From the NCBI GenBank assembly GCA_964611125.1, contig CAZSZO010000003.1, positions 1 through 64,000 of the forward strand: 64,000 nt of DNA, read 5' to 3'. Numbering within the stretch: position 1 is the stretch's first letter; each line of letters opens with the position of its first letter. Positions 15,303-25,300 of the stretch are shown here, piece after piece. The notes below the pieces were generated by a model. The model saw only the letters and a list, made by a program, of their open reading frames with translations, had not been told where the DNA came from and did not search any database. The DNA is from JAEUIX01 sp964611125. GTDB lineage: Bacteria > Planctomycetota > Phycisphaerae > Phycisphaerales > UBA1924. The position numbers were made by a program, and so were the translations under genes.

Positions 15303-15336
15303 CAAAAGCGCCGCGCCGGGAGCTCCCGGCGCGGCG
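15303..15336 (-). terminator. Rho-independent terminator for the LamG-type gene
   Basis: A perfect 28-base palindrome, CGCCGCGCCGGGAG and its complement (15309-15336), followed on the minus strand by GCTTTTGTT. It lies ~50 bases after the stop of the minus-strand gene at 15384. It could also stop transcripts arriving from the plus-strand gene that ends at 15238, although the T-run is on the other strand. Confidence 0.75.
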
Positions 15337-15383
15337 TCTGTGATCACGAGCAAATCAGGCCGCGCTGGTCACGGCCGGCCCGG

Positions 15384-16589
15384 TTACGGGCAGGCGTTGC
15401 CGCTGAAGAACTGCGAGATGTAGTCGGAGAGGTCGTCGGGGTCGACGTTGCCGTCGCCGTTGAAATCAACCAGGCACTGCTGAGAGGTGCGGAACTCGAA
15501 GTTGGCGGGGTTGGAGACCTGCGTGCCGAAGGGGTTGACCGCAATGGCGCGCCAGAAATAGCCCGTGTTGGCGCCCAGCGTGCGGGCGGGCAGGGCCGCG
15601 GTCGTGCCCGTGACCGACGCCTCATAGGCGTAGGGCGGAGCGAAGCTGGGCTCGTTGTCGACCTGCACGATGTACGACGCGGCGCCGGGCGCGGCGGTCC
15701 ACTCAAGGGTGGGGCCGAACGACACGTTGACCGCACCGTTGACGGGGAAGGTGAGGTCGAACGCCGCGGGCGCATCGGGCGGGATCGAGGGGCCGCCCGC
15801 CGAGGCGCCGCCCAGGAAGGCGATCTGCTCATTGGTCAAGGCGCGATCGGTGAAGAAGTACGAATTGACGTAGAAGGTCGCCTGCTCGCCGTTCTCGTCG
15901 GCGAAGGCGAGATACCACTCCGTGCCCGCGTCGAGCACCGAATAGAGCGTGAAGCGGCCATCGATCCCCGACAGGTTGTTCTGCGTGCCGACGAGGACGC
16001 CATCGATGTACTTGCGCAGGTCCAGGGCCGTCCCCGCGGCGTTGCGCTTGAAGCTGAAGGCCACGCGGTGCCAGGTGTCGGCCTGCAGGGCCCCCTGGTA
16101 GGAGCCCGAGATGCCGATCGAGCCGTCGGAGAAGTCAGCAAACAGGTCGCCGTCGTTGACGTTGGCCTCGTTGCTGTTGTAGAACGAGAGGTACGTGCCG
16201 GCGGTGAACGACGACGCGGGGACCAGAATGTCCTGGATGATGGTGTACTCGTTGATGTACACCGCAACGTTGGGCTGGGCGCCCGTGAGCACCTTGAACC
16301 CGTTGGCCCCGCTGGCCGACGGGCCCGAGCCCGCCGCGGCGTTGAACAGCAGGATCCCGGCGTCGACGCCGCCGATCAGCGGCAGGCCGAACGACGAGCA
16401 TGAGCCGAAGCTGGTGTTGGCGTCAACCACGCCGCCCACACCGTCAAAGTACTGTAGCTCGCCCGGGCCGAAGCTGGCGGAGAGGTCATCGGGGGTGTTG
16501 AAGTCCCAGCGGGTGTTGGTCACCTGGGCCTGGGCGGCGCCGGCGAGAGCCAGCAGGGCGGCGATGCAGATGCTGCGACGAGTGCTCAT
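15384..16589 (-). CDS. Secreted LamG-like/Fn3-like protein with C-terminal dockerin-like repeat
   Basis: 401 residues, with GAGGAG six bases before the ATG. Signal peptide (ICIAALLALAGAAQAQ), then a concanavalin/LamG-like domain (~residues 25-275, with WHRVAFSFKRNAAGTALDL and YIDGVLVGTQNNLSGIDG). A fibronectin-like segment follows (~290-370: GAVNVSFGPTLEWTAAPGA, SYIVQVDN). It ends with a half-dockerin-like motif DFNGDGNVDPDDLSDYISQF, closed by two cysteines. The D-x-N-x-D-x-x-x-x-x-D spacing is that of a Ca2+-binding EF loop. Probably extracellular, binding carbohydrate or other cell-surface material. The same ending occurs at 37837-39606. Confidence 0.75.
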   Translation of the reverse strand: MSTRRSICIAALLALAGAAQAQVTNTRWDFNTPDDLSASFGPGELQYFDGVGGVVDANTSFGSCSSFGLPLIGGVDAGILLFNAAAGSGPSASGANGFKVLTGAQPNVAVYINEYTIIQDILVPASSFTAGTYLSFYNSNEANVNDGDLFADFSDGSIGISGSYQGALQADTWHRVAFSFKRNAAGTALDLRKYIDGVLVGTQNNLSGIDGRFTLYSVLDAGTEWYLAFADENGEQATFYVNSYFFTDRALTNEQIAFLGGASAGGPSIPPDAPAAFDLTFPVNGAVNVSFGPTLEWTAAPGAASYIVQVDNEPSFAPPYAYEASVTGTTAALPARTLGANTGYFWRAIAVNPFGTQVSNPANFEFRTSQQCLVDFNGDGNVDPDDLSDYISQFFSGNACP

Positions 16590-16807
16590 GAATGCTCCTC
16601 AAAAGCCCGCCCGCGCGCACCGCCAGCGCATACGCCTCCAGCGTTTCGCCAATCCCCACCGGGGACCTCACAGAAGATGCTCGCTACGGGACCTCACACC
16701 TTACCCGCGGGACGCGCTGCGAGCCGCCTGGGAATGGTGAAGATGCCGTTGATTTTGCCCGTCGTACCCGCCGAGTCGAGCCCTCGCAAGCGCGGGCCTG
16801 CGTCGGC

Positions 16808-17719
16808 TCATCGCCTGTATGAATACTCGGTGAAGGAAATCCCCCGCAGCGTGGTGGAGCGGATGTTCACCCCCGGGTCATACGTCGTCTCATCACCGAT
16901 GTAGTTGTGCGAGTTCAGGATCGTGCGGATGTAATCCGGACCGGCCTTCACCCACGTGGCGTGCCCATCGCAGAAGCCGAAGTTGACGCCCGCCTTCCCG
17001 TGGTTGTTGGTCTCGTCGGGATAGTTCGACAGCCCCGAATCATCGCCGTCGAGCGTCAGTAGCGTCGCCGACGGCCGATCCACGGATTTAAGCGTCTTGA
17101 GGATGTCGGTGGTCGTTGGGTCGGTGGCCCGGTAGTCGGGGTCGCCCCGGCGCAGCCCACGCTGCTGGTTGACCCGTCCGCCGTTCCAACCTCCGAAGAT
17201 CGGCACACCATCGGGGTAGACGATCGGCCCGTCCATCCACGCCCAGATCTCATAGGAATGACCGAAGCCCCCGGCCCGGGCGTCAAGGGCGTTGTTGCTC
17301 AGGTCCAGCAGGATCTCCGGCCGGCCGTACTTCGCCAGCGCCGACGCCTGCGAAATGTACACATCCGGCCGCACCACATGCGTCGTCGACGGGCAGACCC
17401 CCGCGTTGGGTGCATTGAAGTAGTCCGGGAACAAGTATCCCAGGCTGTCTTCAGAGGTGTCCAGCTCCGGCAGAAAGGCTCCGGTGCGATGGTCCAGGGC
17501 CAGCAGCGAACCGGCCTTGACGATCTGGCCCTGGTTCGAGAGGCACTTGGTGATGCGGGCTGAGTTTCGGGCCGACGACAGCGACGGCAGCAGGATGCTC
17601 ACCAGCACCGCGATGATGGCGATCACCACCAGCAGCTCCACAAGGGTGAAGCCCCGGCCACGCACCCCCCGGCCACACACCGCCGCCGACGTGCCTTCCT
17701 GACCCAGTCGAAGCGCCAT
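16808..17719 (-). CDS. Prepilin-type protein with H-x9-DG-like C-terminal region
   Basis: 303 residues. The leader ends in RGFTLVELLVVIAIIAVLVSI, the type IV prepilin cleavage/methylation segment: cleavage after G, Phe as first mature residue, Glu at +5. This is followed by the LLPSLSSAR motif typical of planctomycete pseudopilins. The C-terminal half carries VNFGFCDGHATWV, the region that defines the planctomycete H-x9-DG family. Such proteins exist in many copies per planctomycete genome and are thought to form or decorate pili or secretion pseudopili. There is no neighbour that belongs to the pilus machinery. Confidence 0.85.
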   Translation of the reverse strand: MALRLGQEGTSAAVCGRGVRGRGFTLVELLVVIAIIAVLVSILLPSLSSARNSARITKCLSNQGQIVKAGSLLALDHRTGAFLPELDTSEDSLGYLFPDYFNAPNAGVCPSTTHVVRPDVYISQASALAKYGRPEILLDLSNNALDARAGGFGHSYEIWAWMDGPIVYPDGVPIFGGWNGGRVNQQRGLRRGDPDYRATDPTTTDILKTLKSVDRPSATLLTLDGDDSGLSNYPDETNNHGKAGVNFGFCDGHATWVKAGPDYIRTILNSHNYIGDETTYDPGVNIRSTTLRGISFTEYSYRR

Positions 17720-17793
17720 GTCGAGACTTTACCGATCACAACCGCGGCGTTCATCTCATCACCCATCTGCACGCGCAGGAATTCACATACCCC

Positions 17794-19530
17794 TTACGCT
17801 CGGCTGATCCCCAGCTTGCTCCGAATCGCCCGGGCGTCGATGGTGAGCTGCGCCCGGCTCTCCGGGCTCAGCCGATCGACGTTCTTCAGGATCATCGCCA
17901 TCCGCTGGTTCGCCCCCAGCCGCTGGCGATGGCGTATCAGGAAATCCCAGTAGAGCACCGTGAACGGGCACGCCCGCTCCCCCGTTCGAACCGCGGGGTC
18001 GAACCGGCAGCCGTCGCAGTAGTTGCTCATCCGCTCGATGTACTTGCCGCTCGCCGCGTAGGGCTTGGTCCCCACCAGCCCGGTGACCCCGGCCGCCTCC
18101 CCCACCCTCCCCGACCCCCCCGACCCCCCCTGCGTGGTGGAGTTGGTGGGACGTCGGTCGGCGTGCATCACCATCCCCAGCGCGTTCGGCAGCGTCACCC
18201 AGTCCACGCCATCGACGTACATCCCCAGATACCAGTCGCTGACGGCGCGCGGGTGCACGCCGGCGATCAGCGCGAAGTTCCCCGTCACCATCAGCCGCTG
18301 AATGTGGTGGCCGTACCCGCTCTCCAGCACCTGACCTACGCAGGCCCGCAGACACGCCATGTCGGTCTCGCCCGTCCAGTAGAACTCGGGAAGCTTCCCG
18401 TGCTCCTCCAGCCCGTTGCGGTCGCCATACCCCGGCCCCTCCAGCCAGTACACCCCGCGGATGAACTCACGCCAGCCGATGATCTGACGGATGAACGCCT
18501 CGGCGGACTGCAGCGGGACCTTTCCCGCCCGGTACGCTCGCTCCGCCGCGTCGCAGCACTCCCGGGGCGAGATCAGCTTCAAATTCAGCGCCGGCGAAAG
18601 CGTCGAATGGTGGAGCACCGGCGCCCCCGCCCACATGGCATCCTCGAACGGCCCGAACAGGGCCAGCCGATGCCGGACAAAGTCATCGAGCGCCTCGAGC
18701 GCCTGCCCGCGAGTCACCGGCCAGCCGAAGTCGCGACCAGCACTGCCCGACCCACCAATCCGCCCTGGCAAGCCAGGCAACTTCCCCGCCACCGCAGCCA
18801 TCACCTCTCGGGTGATCGCATCGGGTTCAAACCGCACCGGCGCCCTCGGCGGGGGCTGCGGGCCCTCACGCCCGAAGGGCAACCGGTTCTCCTTGTCGAA
18901 GTTCCATTCGCCCCCCTCCGGCGACCCGCCATCCATCAAATAGCCTGTCGCCCGCCGCTGCTCGCGGTAGAAATACTCCATCGTCAGGCTGCGCCGACCC
19001 TCGGCCCACGCCGCGAACCGCTCGGGCGTACTCAAGAAATGCTCATCAGGCAGGATCCGCAGCGGCGCCCCCAGCCGGTCAGCGCACGCCTGGAGCTCCT
19101 GCAGCACCCGCCACTCACCGGGGAGGGTGCAGACGATCTCGCCCGGGCTCAGCTCCGCCGCGGCACGCTCCACCTCGCCGGCGAAGGACTGCGTGTTCCC
19201 AGGGTCGTCAAGCCGAATATACCGCACCCGCAGGCCCCGCTCACCGAGCCGGGCCGCAAAGTGCCGCATGGCGCTGAGGAACAGCACCGTCCGCTGCACG
19301 TGACTCGGAACGTGCGTCGATTCGCTCGCCACCTCCATCATGAGCACCGTGTCCGCGGCGGTCAGCCCGCGCAGCACCGGCGCCGCTTCGTCGAGCTGGT
19401 CACCCAGCACCAGCACCAGCCGGCCCGAATCCACCGGCTCGCCGCCGGTGCGAGCAGCCTTAGCAGCCTGGGCCGCCTGGCCCGCTTGACCCACCGGCTT
19501 GCCTGCCCGCGTCGATCGTTTCGCGCCCAT
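17794..19530 (-). CDS. FeS-containing cryptochrome/photolyase (prokaryotic (6-4) photolyase type)
   Basis: 578 residues from ATG 19530; the open frame extends ~100 codons upstream, but that part overlaps a divergent gene and has no photolyase features. The N-terminal LVLVLGDQL opens the alpha/beta antenna domain. QSAEAFIRQIIGWREFIRGVYW and HHIQRLMVTGNFALI are hallmarks of the FeS-BCP/CryPro class. Cysteines in SNYCDGC (~504, 507), ACPF (~521) and an upstream RECC supply a 4Fe-4S cluster. Class members bind FAD and repair (6-4) photoproducts or act as light sensors. A glycine/serine-rich insertion (TTQGGSGGSGRVGE) lies before the cluster. DUF2256 is encoded divergently upstream, a frequent partner. 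Confidence 0.9.
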   Translation of the reverse strand: MGAKRSTRAGKPVGQAGQAAQAAKAARTGGEPVDSGRLVLVLGDQLDEAAPVLRGLTAADTVLMMEVASESTHVPSHVQRTVLFLSAMRHFAARLGERGLRVRYIRLDDPGNTQSFAGEVERAAAELSPGEIVCTLPGEWRVLQELQACADRLGAPLRILPDEHFLSTPERFAAWAEGRRSLTMEYFYREQRRATGYLMDGGSPEGGEWNFDKENRLPFGREGPQPPPRAPVRFEPDAITREVMAAVAGKLPGLPGRIGGSGSAGRDFGWPVTRGQALEALDDFVRHRLALFGPFEDAMWAGAPVLHHSTLSPALNLKLISPRECCDAAERAYRAGKVPLQSAEAFIRQIIGWREFIRGVYWLEGPGYGDRNGLEEHGKLPEFYWTGETDMACLRACVGQVLESGYGHHIQRLMVTGNFALIAGVHPRAVSDWYLGMYVDGVDWVTLPNALGMVMHADRRPTNSTTQGGSGGSGRVGEAAGVTGLVGTKPYAASGKYIERMSNYCDGCRFDPAVRTGERACPFTVLYWDFLIRHRQRLGANQRMAMILKNVDRLSPESRAQLTIDARAIRSKLGISRA

Positions 19531-19653
19531 GCCGGAGCATAGAACGGGAGCCGGCCGCCCCGGCCCCGGCCCTGGCCCCGCGCCCCGCACGCCGAGCGGG
19601 CAAACAATCGTCCGCCTGCCCAGAGCCGGCGCTTTGAACAGGCGCGCTCGAAC

Positions 19654-19821
19654 ATGCCCCCACTGCCGACCAAAGTCTGCCCCGTCTGCCAGCGCCCGTT
19701 CACGTGGCGCAAGAAGTGGGAGCGCGACTGGCCGAACGTGAAGTACTGCTCCAAGCGCTGCGCCCGCCAGGGTGGTCCACTGCCCGCCGGACCGGCCAAG
19801 CCCAAGCCGCCGATGCGCTAG
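19654..19821 (+). CDS. DUF2256-family small zinc-ribbon-like protein
   Basis: 55 residues: KVCPVCQRPFTWRKKWERDW then VKYCSKRCARQ. The CPVCxRPFxWRKKW and VKYCSxRCR pattern is the DUF2256 signature, with two C-x2-4-C pairs able to hold one zinc. Being so short it is easily missed in automated calls. It starts 123 bp from the photolyase start on the opposite strand. DUF2256 genes are often next to CryPro-class photolyases, which supports both calls; the molecular role is unknown. The proline-rich tail GPAKPKPPMR is extra. Confidence 0.8.
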   Translation: MPPLPTKVCPVCQRPFTWRKKWERDWPNVKYCSKRCARQGGPLPAGPAKPKPPMR

Positions 19822-19907
19822 CCAGCCCTCCCCCACGCCGGGATTGACGGGCGCCCAGCCCTTGGCGCCCCGAACCTCCCAGACCCGCCCCCGACCTACC
19901 TTCGCTC

Positions 19908-20969
19908 GTGCCCAAGCCAGCCCCCAAACCGGCCGCCGCCGCCCGCCCCGCCCTCCCCCCCATCGCCATCCTGCACGGGCCCCAGCGTTTCCTGCAGCTT
20001 CAGCTCACCAGCGACCTCAAGGCCCAGCTCGCCTCGCTGCACGCCGGCGAGATCCCCGTCACGCTCTTTGATGGCGCCACCGCCTCCCCGGCCGACATCC
20101 TCGACGAGTGCCGGTCGATGAGCCTGATGCAGACCCACAAGCTCGTGGTCATCGACAACGCCGACACCCTCCTCAAGGGCGGCGAAGACGACGACGCCCC
20201 GGCCGCCCCCGGCAAACGCCACGCTGGCGGCAAATCGGCCCGTGAGCTCTTCGAGGCCTACGCACAAAGCCCGGACCCCTCGACCACCCTCGTCCTGCGC
20301 GCCGGGGCCTGGCGGCCGGGCCGCCTCGACAAGGCCGTGCAGGCCGCCGGTGGCGCCATCCGCAAGTGCGATGAGCCCAGCGAGGCCGACGCCATCGCCT
20401 GGGCCATCGAGCGGGCCCAGGCCATCGGCACATCCATCGACCAGCCCGCCGCGGCCCGCCTCATCGACGCCCTGGGCGTCGATCTCGGCCGCATCGATTC
20501 CGAGATCGCCAAACTCTCGCTGGTCAACCCCGGCCGCCCCATCACGGCCCAAGTGGTCAAAGACATGGTCGGCATCACCCGCGAAGAGGATTTCTGGGAG
20601 ATCCAGAGCTCACTCCTCTCCGGGGACGCCCCGCGGGCCCTCGAGCACCTGCGCGAGATGCTCGAGATCTCCCGCCATGATCCCACCCCCCTGCTCTTCA
20701 CCTATTGCGATTTGGCCCGCAAGCTCCACGCCGCGGCCCAGGGCCTCGCCGCCCGCGAAAACCCCGCCTCGCTGATGGGCAAGCTCAAACTCTGGGGCCC
20801 CTCCGGCAACGCCCTGCTCGACCGCGCCCGTTCGGTCGACCCTGGGCGCGCGGCCCAGCTCGTCGGCGAAGTGGTCGATGGCATGGTTCGGCAGCGGTCA
20901 GGTCTGGGCGACGCCGAGCACATCCTGGAGGGGCTCACCCTCCGTTTTGCGGCCGTCTGCGCCCGATGA
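19908..20969 (+). CDS. holA: DNA polymerase III subunit delta
   Basis: 353 residues from GTG 19908. It matches the HolA layout: PIAILHGPQRFLQLQLTSDL at the front of the AAA+-like domain I, SLMQTHKLVVIDNAD, LVLRAGAWRPG, then the three-helix domain with LIDALGVDLGRIDSEIAKLSL and ITAQVVKDMVGITREEDFWEIQ. It closes with the collar domain (PTPLLFTYCDLARKL). Delta opens the beta clamp within the clamp loader. An alanine/proline-rich N-terminal extension of ~18 residues and a lysine/glycine-rich insertion near residue 90 are lineage features. No ribosome site is obvious before the GTG. Confidence 0.85.
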   Translation: MPKPAPKPAAAARPALPPIAILHGPQRFLQLQLTSDLKAQLASLHAGEIPVTLFDGATASPADILDECRSMSLMQTHKLVVIDNADTLLKGGEDDDAPAAPGKRHAGGKSARELFEAYAQSPDPSTTLVLRAGAWRPGRLDKAVQAAGGAIRKCDEPSEADAIAWAIERAQAIGTSIDQPAAARLIDALGVDLGRIDSEIAKLSLVNPGRPITAQVVKDMVGITREEDFWEIQSSLLSGDAPRALEHLREMLEISRHDPTPLLFTYCDLARKLHAAAQGLAARENPASLMGKLKLWGPSGNALLDRARSVDPGRAAQLVGEVVDGMVRQRSGLGDAEHILEGLTLRFAAVCAR

Positions 20970-21057
20970 GCCGATGCTAGAGCCTGGCGACGGGCAGGAT
21001 GCCCGCGCGATGGCGTGCCCGGGCGCCATCCACCACCGAGCGGCCGGAGGCCTCCAG

Positions 21058-22227
21058 ATGATCCCCCTTTCCACCCTGACCACGCAGACCCTAACCGCCG
21101 GGCGCGCCCTGGCCCAAATCGTCAGCGTGCTCTCACTTTTGATGCTGGCCGGCTGCTCGGGCGGGGGTGGGGCCGCCGGGCCCGCGGAGGAGACCGCGTC
21201 GCAGGACGCCGAGCTCCGGGCCGCTACCGACCGGCTCAACGAGATGTTCCAGAAGCGCCGTGGCGAGCTGGCCGGCGGAACTTCGCCCAACCGGCGTGAC
21301 TACCCAGCGCCCGTCATCCCGCCGCCGGACTTCTCCGCGACCATCGCTCCCCCCGCGACGCCTGCCGCACCGGCCGCGCTGCCCCCAGCGCCGCTTGCGA
21401 CCGCCTCCGACGCCCCATTCATGATCCTCGACCCCGCGCCGCCGGCCGGGGCCGAGACCACGCCGCCGCCCCCGCTCCCTTCAGCCCGCCGGTCGACCGG
21501 CGAGTTCCTCGACTTTCTTCAGGAGCGGTCCCGCAACACGCCCATGGGCGAAGCGGTGCGACTCGCGCTGCTCGAGTCGATCGAGCCCGGGGCCTCCGGC
21601 CCCCGCCTGCGCGAGGCCCAGGCCCGCCTCAGCCCGGCCCAGCAGGTCCGGCTCGAGTCCTTCCGGGCGCTGCTCGATGCCTTTTCGACCGCCGACGAGG
21701 ACTCGGCCGAGAAACTCGCCCGCCGCCTGCGCGACGAGGCCGCGACCATCGCCTCTGAACGGGGCCTGCGGATCCCGACCGCGGCCCTCGTGAAGCGCGT
21801 CGAAGCCTTCGGGCGCTACACCGGGTTTGTGGATAACCGCTTCCTGGCGGGGCGGGCCCAGCCGGCGCTCGTGTACGTGGAAGTCGAAGACTTCGGGTTC
21901 AAGCCCTTCGTGAACGACTCGTCGGGAGACTCAGTGGACAACAGCGAGGCCTGGGTGATCGAGATCGCGCAGGAACTGCGCCTGTACCACGATCCCGACG
22001 GCGTCCTCGCCTGGCGCTCCCGGGAGGTGCCGATTCGCGATGTCTCTCGCCGAAAGCGCACCGACCACTACCTTGTGCAGCGCATCGAGCTCCCGGCAAC
22101 GCTGACCGTCGGCGCGTACAACCTCAAGGTCATCCTGCGCGACCTGACCACCGGTGGCTCGTCCGAGGCGGTGATCCCGATTCAGGTTGTGGCCGATCCG
22201 GCGCTGGCCCAATCGGGCAGCAAGTAG
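21058..22227 (+). CDS. Hypothetical lipoprotein with a proline-rich linker and beta-rich C-terminal domain
   Basis: 389 residues from ATG 21058 with GGAGG seven bases upstream. Signal sequence with lipobox LMLAGC. Residues ~75-160 are proline/alanine-rich linker; ~160-260 are helical and charged. The last ~130 (YVEVEDFGFKPFVND, WVIEIAQELRLYHDPDGVLAW, YLVQRIELPATLTVGAYNLKV) are beta-rich and recall the outward-facing domains seen in many planctomycete lipoproteins. No family name can be given with confidence. It precedes the FecR protein by 160 bp on the same strand and the two may act together at the cell surface. Confidence 0.7.
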   Translation: MIPLSTLTTQTLTAGRALAQIVSVLSLLMLAGCSGGGGAAGPAEETASQDAELRAATDRLNEMFQKRRGELAGGTSPNRRDYPAPVIPPPDFSATIAPPATPAAPAALPPAPLATASDAPFMILDPAPPAGAETTPPPPLPSARRSTGEFLDFLQERSRNTPMGEAVRLALLESIEPGASGPRLREAQARLSPAQQVRLESFRALLDAFSTADEDSAEKLARRLRDEAATIASERGLRIPTAALVKRVEAFGRYTGFVDNRFLAGRAQPALVYVEVEDFGFKPFVNDSSGDSVDNSEAWVIEIAQELRLYHDPDGVLAWRSREVPIRDVSRRKRTDHYLVQRIELPATLTVGAYNLKVILRDLTTGGSSEAVIPIQVVADPALAQSGSK

Positions 22228-22387
22228 CCGCAAACCCCTTAATTGGGCGGTCGACGCACCGCGCAGATGGCGCCCTTTGCCCAGCTTTCCATCGCCTGAC
22301 GCCGCTGGATCGTGCCGCGCCCCCGCCATGAGGTACACTCGGAGGAGCGGCCTGCGGGGCGACTCCCGGGCCCGGGAAGCGTCATTT

Positions 22388-25300
22388 ATGCAGAAACGAA
22401 TGTTCCAGGCGGCCTCGCTGGCCGCGTTGCTGTCCTCGCCCGTCCTCGCGCCGGCCCTTGGGCAGGCCCCCGGACCGGCGGAGGTCGCTCAGGCGGCCGG
22501 CTCAGACCAACCGGTCGGACTGACCGCTCAGGGCGCGCCGACGCCCATCGTGGTCCTCGCGGTCAAGGGCAAGGTCACGTGGCGCCCAAACGCAGACGCT
22601 CCACTCAAGACCGCGGCGGTCGGCGACGTCCTCCCCGAGGGCGCCGAGGTCTTCACGAGCGTCAAGGCCGCGATCGAACTGCAGGTCGGCGCCGGGCAGA
22701 AGTTCACGCTCGACCGACTGGGCAAATTCATCGTTCGCGAGGCTATCGCCGCGCAGGGCAAGGAAAAGACCACGGTGCAGGTGCCCTATGGGCGCGTGCA
22801 GTTTCAGGTGAGCTCGGCGACGGTGGCCAACGACGTGAAGATTCAAGCCCCCGACGCCACCCTGGCGGTCAAGGGCACCACGGGCGGCGTTGAGGTCTCG
22901 CCGGGCTTCCCGACGCTGGCGTTCGGCGGAGAGTTCAACCGCGGCGTCTTCGATGTCGACTTCGGGCGGGGCGTTGTCTCGACCTTCCGCGGGAACGAGC
23001 AGGCGACCGCCAACCTGCCCAACCCGGCGGAGTTCTCGCAGGAGACCCGCTTTGTCGACATCAACGACATCTGGTCGCACGACGGCGACGAGCAGTTCAC
23101 CATCCGCGATTACCAGACGGTGCTCTTCGTGCTGCTGGAGATCGCCATCCGCGAGGCCGTGCCCGAGGCGCCATTCGACGTCTTCCTGATTGACGAAGCC
23201 ACGCAGGACCTGTACCGCGCCGACATCTTCGGCTCCGGCGGGTTCTTCGGGCCTCTCTCGGGCTCAAGCTCCGCCGGGCGGGGCGTCGGCACGGCCCTGT
23301 TCTTCCCAGAGGGGCAGGCCGGGCTGTTCGGCACGCTGCTGCGCCTGGAGTCGGGCGCCGGCTCGGCCCAACTGCTGGGCGTGGATCTCAACGCGTCCGA
23401 CCTCACGTTCTCGCCGTTGGCGTCGTTCAGCGGCTTCTCAGGGACGTTGACCGGGCTGGGCACGCTGGGCGATCTGCTCTACGCCGTGCAGGATCGGGGG
23501 AGCGTGAACCCGGACTACATCAGCGAGCTCACCATCGACCCGCTCGACAACAACATGACGGCCGTCGTCCCGCGCATGAACCTGGGCGTGCAGCTCGAAG
23601 ACTCTCTCGCCGGCGTCACCCCGGCGGGCGTCCTGCTCGTTCCCGGGCGGCTGCCGACACTCGGGGGGCGGAGCAACGGGGCCGCGGGCGTGCTGGGGGC
23701 CAACGCGGTGCTGTTCGAGATCGACCCCAGGAACAACTACCTCTCCGGCGCCGTGAGCGACATCAGCGATTCGTTCGAGATCCTGCCCACGACGTCGATC
23801 GAGCCCGGCCTGGTCATCAACTCCGTGCAGCGGATCACGGGCACGAGCATCGTCACCGACCTGCAGGGCACGCCGATCCTCTTCGTCACCACCCTGGCGA
23901 CCGTCAACGGGGTCCCCAACACCACGCTCGTGAACCTGTTCACCATCGGGGCCGACGGAAACTCTCACCTGGCGGCGGTCGCCCGCTCCACCCTGCAGGT
24001 CGAGGCGCTCGCCGGCGAGAGCCACGGGGCGGTTCCGGCCTCGGTCGTGCTCGCCCCGGCGCCGTCGCCCTCGGCCATCGATTCGTCGCTCGACCCGCTC
24101 TTCGCCGCGCTGGCATACGGGCCCGAGGCGGTGCAGTCTGGCGTGCTTGAGCGGCTGATCGTCAACCAGATCCTGGCGACGGCGACCGACCCCTCGGCGT
24201 GCGCCTCCAGCAGCGAACTGACGCTGAATCTGGCGACGGCGATCGGGGCCCACGTCGACCAGCGGTCGGGCGCCGGGGCGGCGATCTTCGACTTCCGGGC
24301 GGGGTTGCCGGCCAATCACCCGTGCCTGGCGCCCAGCACCGGGCCCGGGTCAAACCCCTTGGCGACAGGCTACGCGTACATCGAGGAAAACACCGGTGAC
24401 ATCATCGCCCGGGACCTGGCGGGAAATGAGCAGGTGCTGCGTCCAGGTGAAGGCGAGAGCAAGCCGGTGCTGGGCGCCGCGCTTGCCGGGGCGAGCGGGG
24501 CCCGCTCGCTTCTGACGCTCACGGCGGAGCGGGCGCTTGACGGCTCGCTGACGCCGACGCTGCGCTCCTTTGACCTGCAGAGCCCCGCGAACGCTCCGCA
24601 GACGCTCGCGAGCTTTCCGCGCCAGGAATTGGCGGGCGGCGTCTCCCGCTCGTTCGACCTGGCGGGGCTGGGCACAATCGGCTCGTTGATCTACACAACG
24701 GGTGTCGAGCGGCGCAGCGGGGAAGGCGGGCCCCAGCAAGGCGACCCGACGGTTTACGAGATCAGCGGGGGCACGCTGGTGGGACGGATGGCCCCGGGGC
24801 TGCAGCTGCAGGAAGGCGCGCTGGCCGGTGCGCCAGCGCGGGGCACGCTGTTTATGCTGGGCCAGATCCCAGGCTCAAGCGGCGCCTCGGGTTCGTTCCA
24901 GCTTGCCGGGTCGGGAGCCAATGCAGTGCTGCTGGAGGTTGACCCGCGGAACAACTACCTGGTCAGCGCCCGCTCGGCGGATCAGGGCGACTTCAGCGTC
25001 CAGCCGGGCGTGCCCACGGCGGGGGTCGACCCTTCGACCCTGACCCGCGTCACCGGGATGACCTACTTGGGTAACACCCTGGTGATGTCAGCGATCACCA
25101 ACACCGGTCAGCAGGTGGTGGTGCAGTACAACCCCACAGCGACGAACATGCCCGGGGACCCCAACCTGCGCCGGGTTGAGGCCTTCCCCAATGGCGCCCG
25201 CCTGCGGGAGCTGGCCGGGGAATCCACCAATTCGCCGCCCGCCCCCACGCAGTTGTCGGCCCCGACCGGGGCGATTGACACGAACTCGATCAACCGGACG

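Noticed and set aside
17929..19542. 537-residue open frame on the plus strand opposite the photolyase
   Set aside because: It is antisense to a clearly conserved gene, rich in Arg/Pro/His, and results from the high GC content; no family features.
23438..24319. 293-residue frame opposite the FecR gene
   Set aside because: Antisense, rich in Arg/Gly/Asp, without any recognisable fold.
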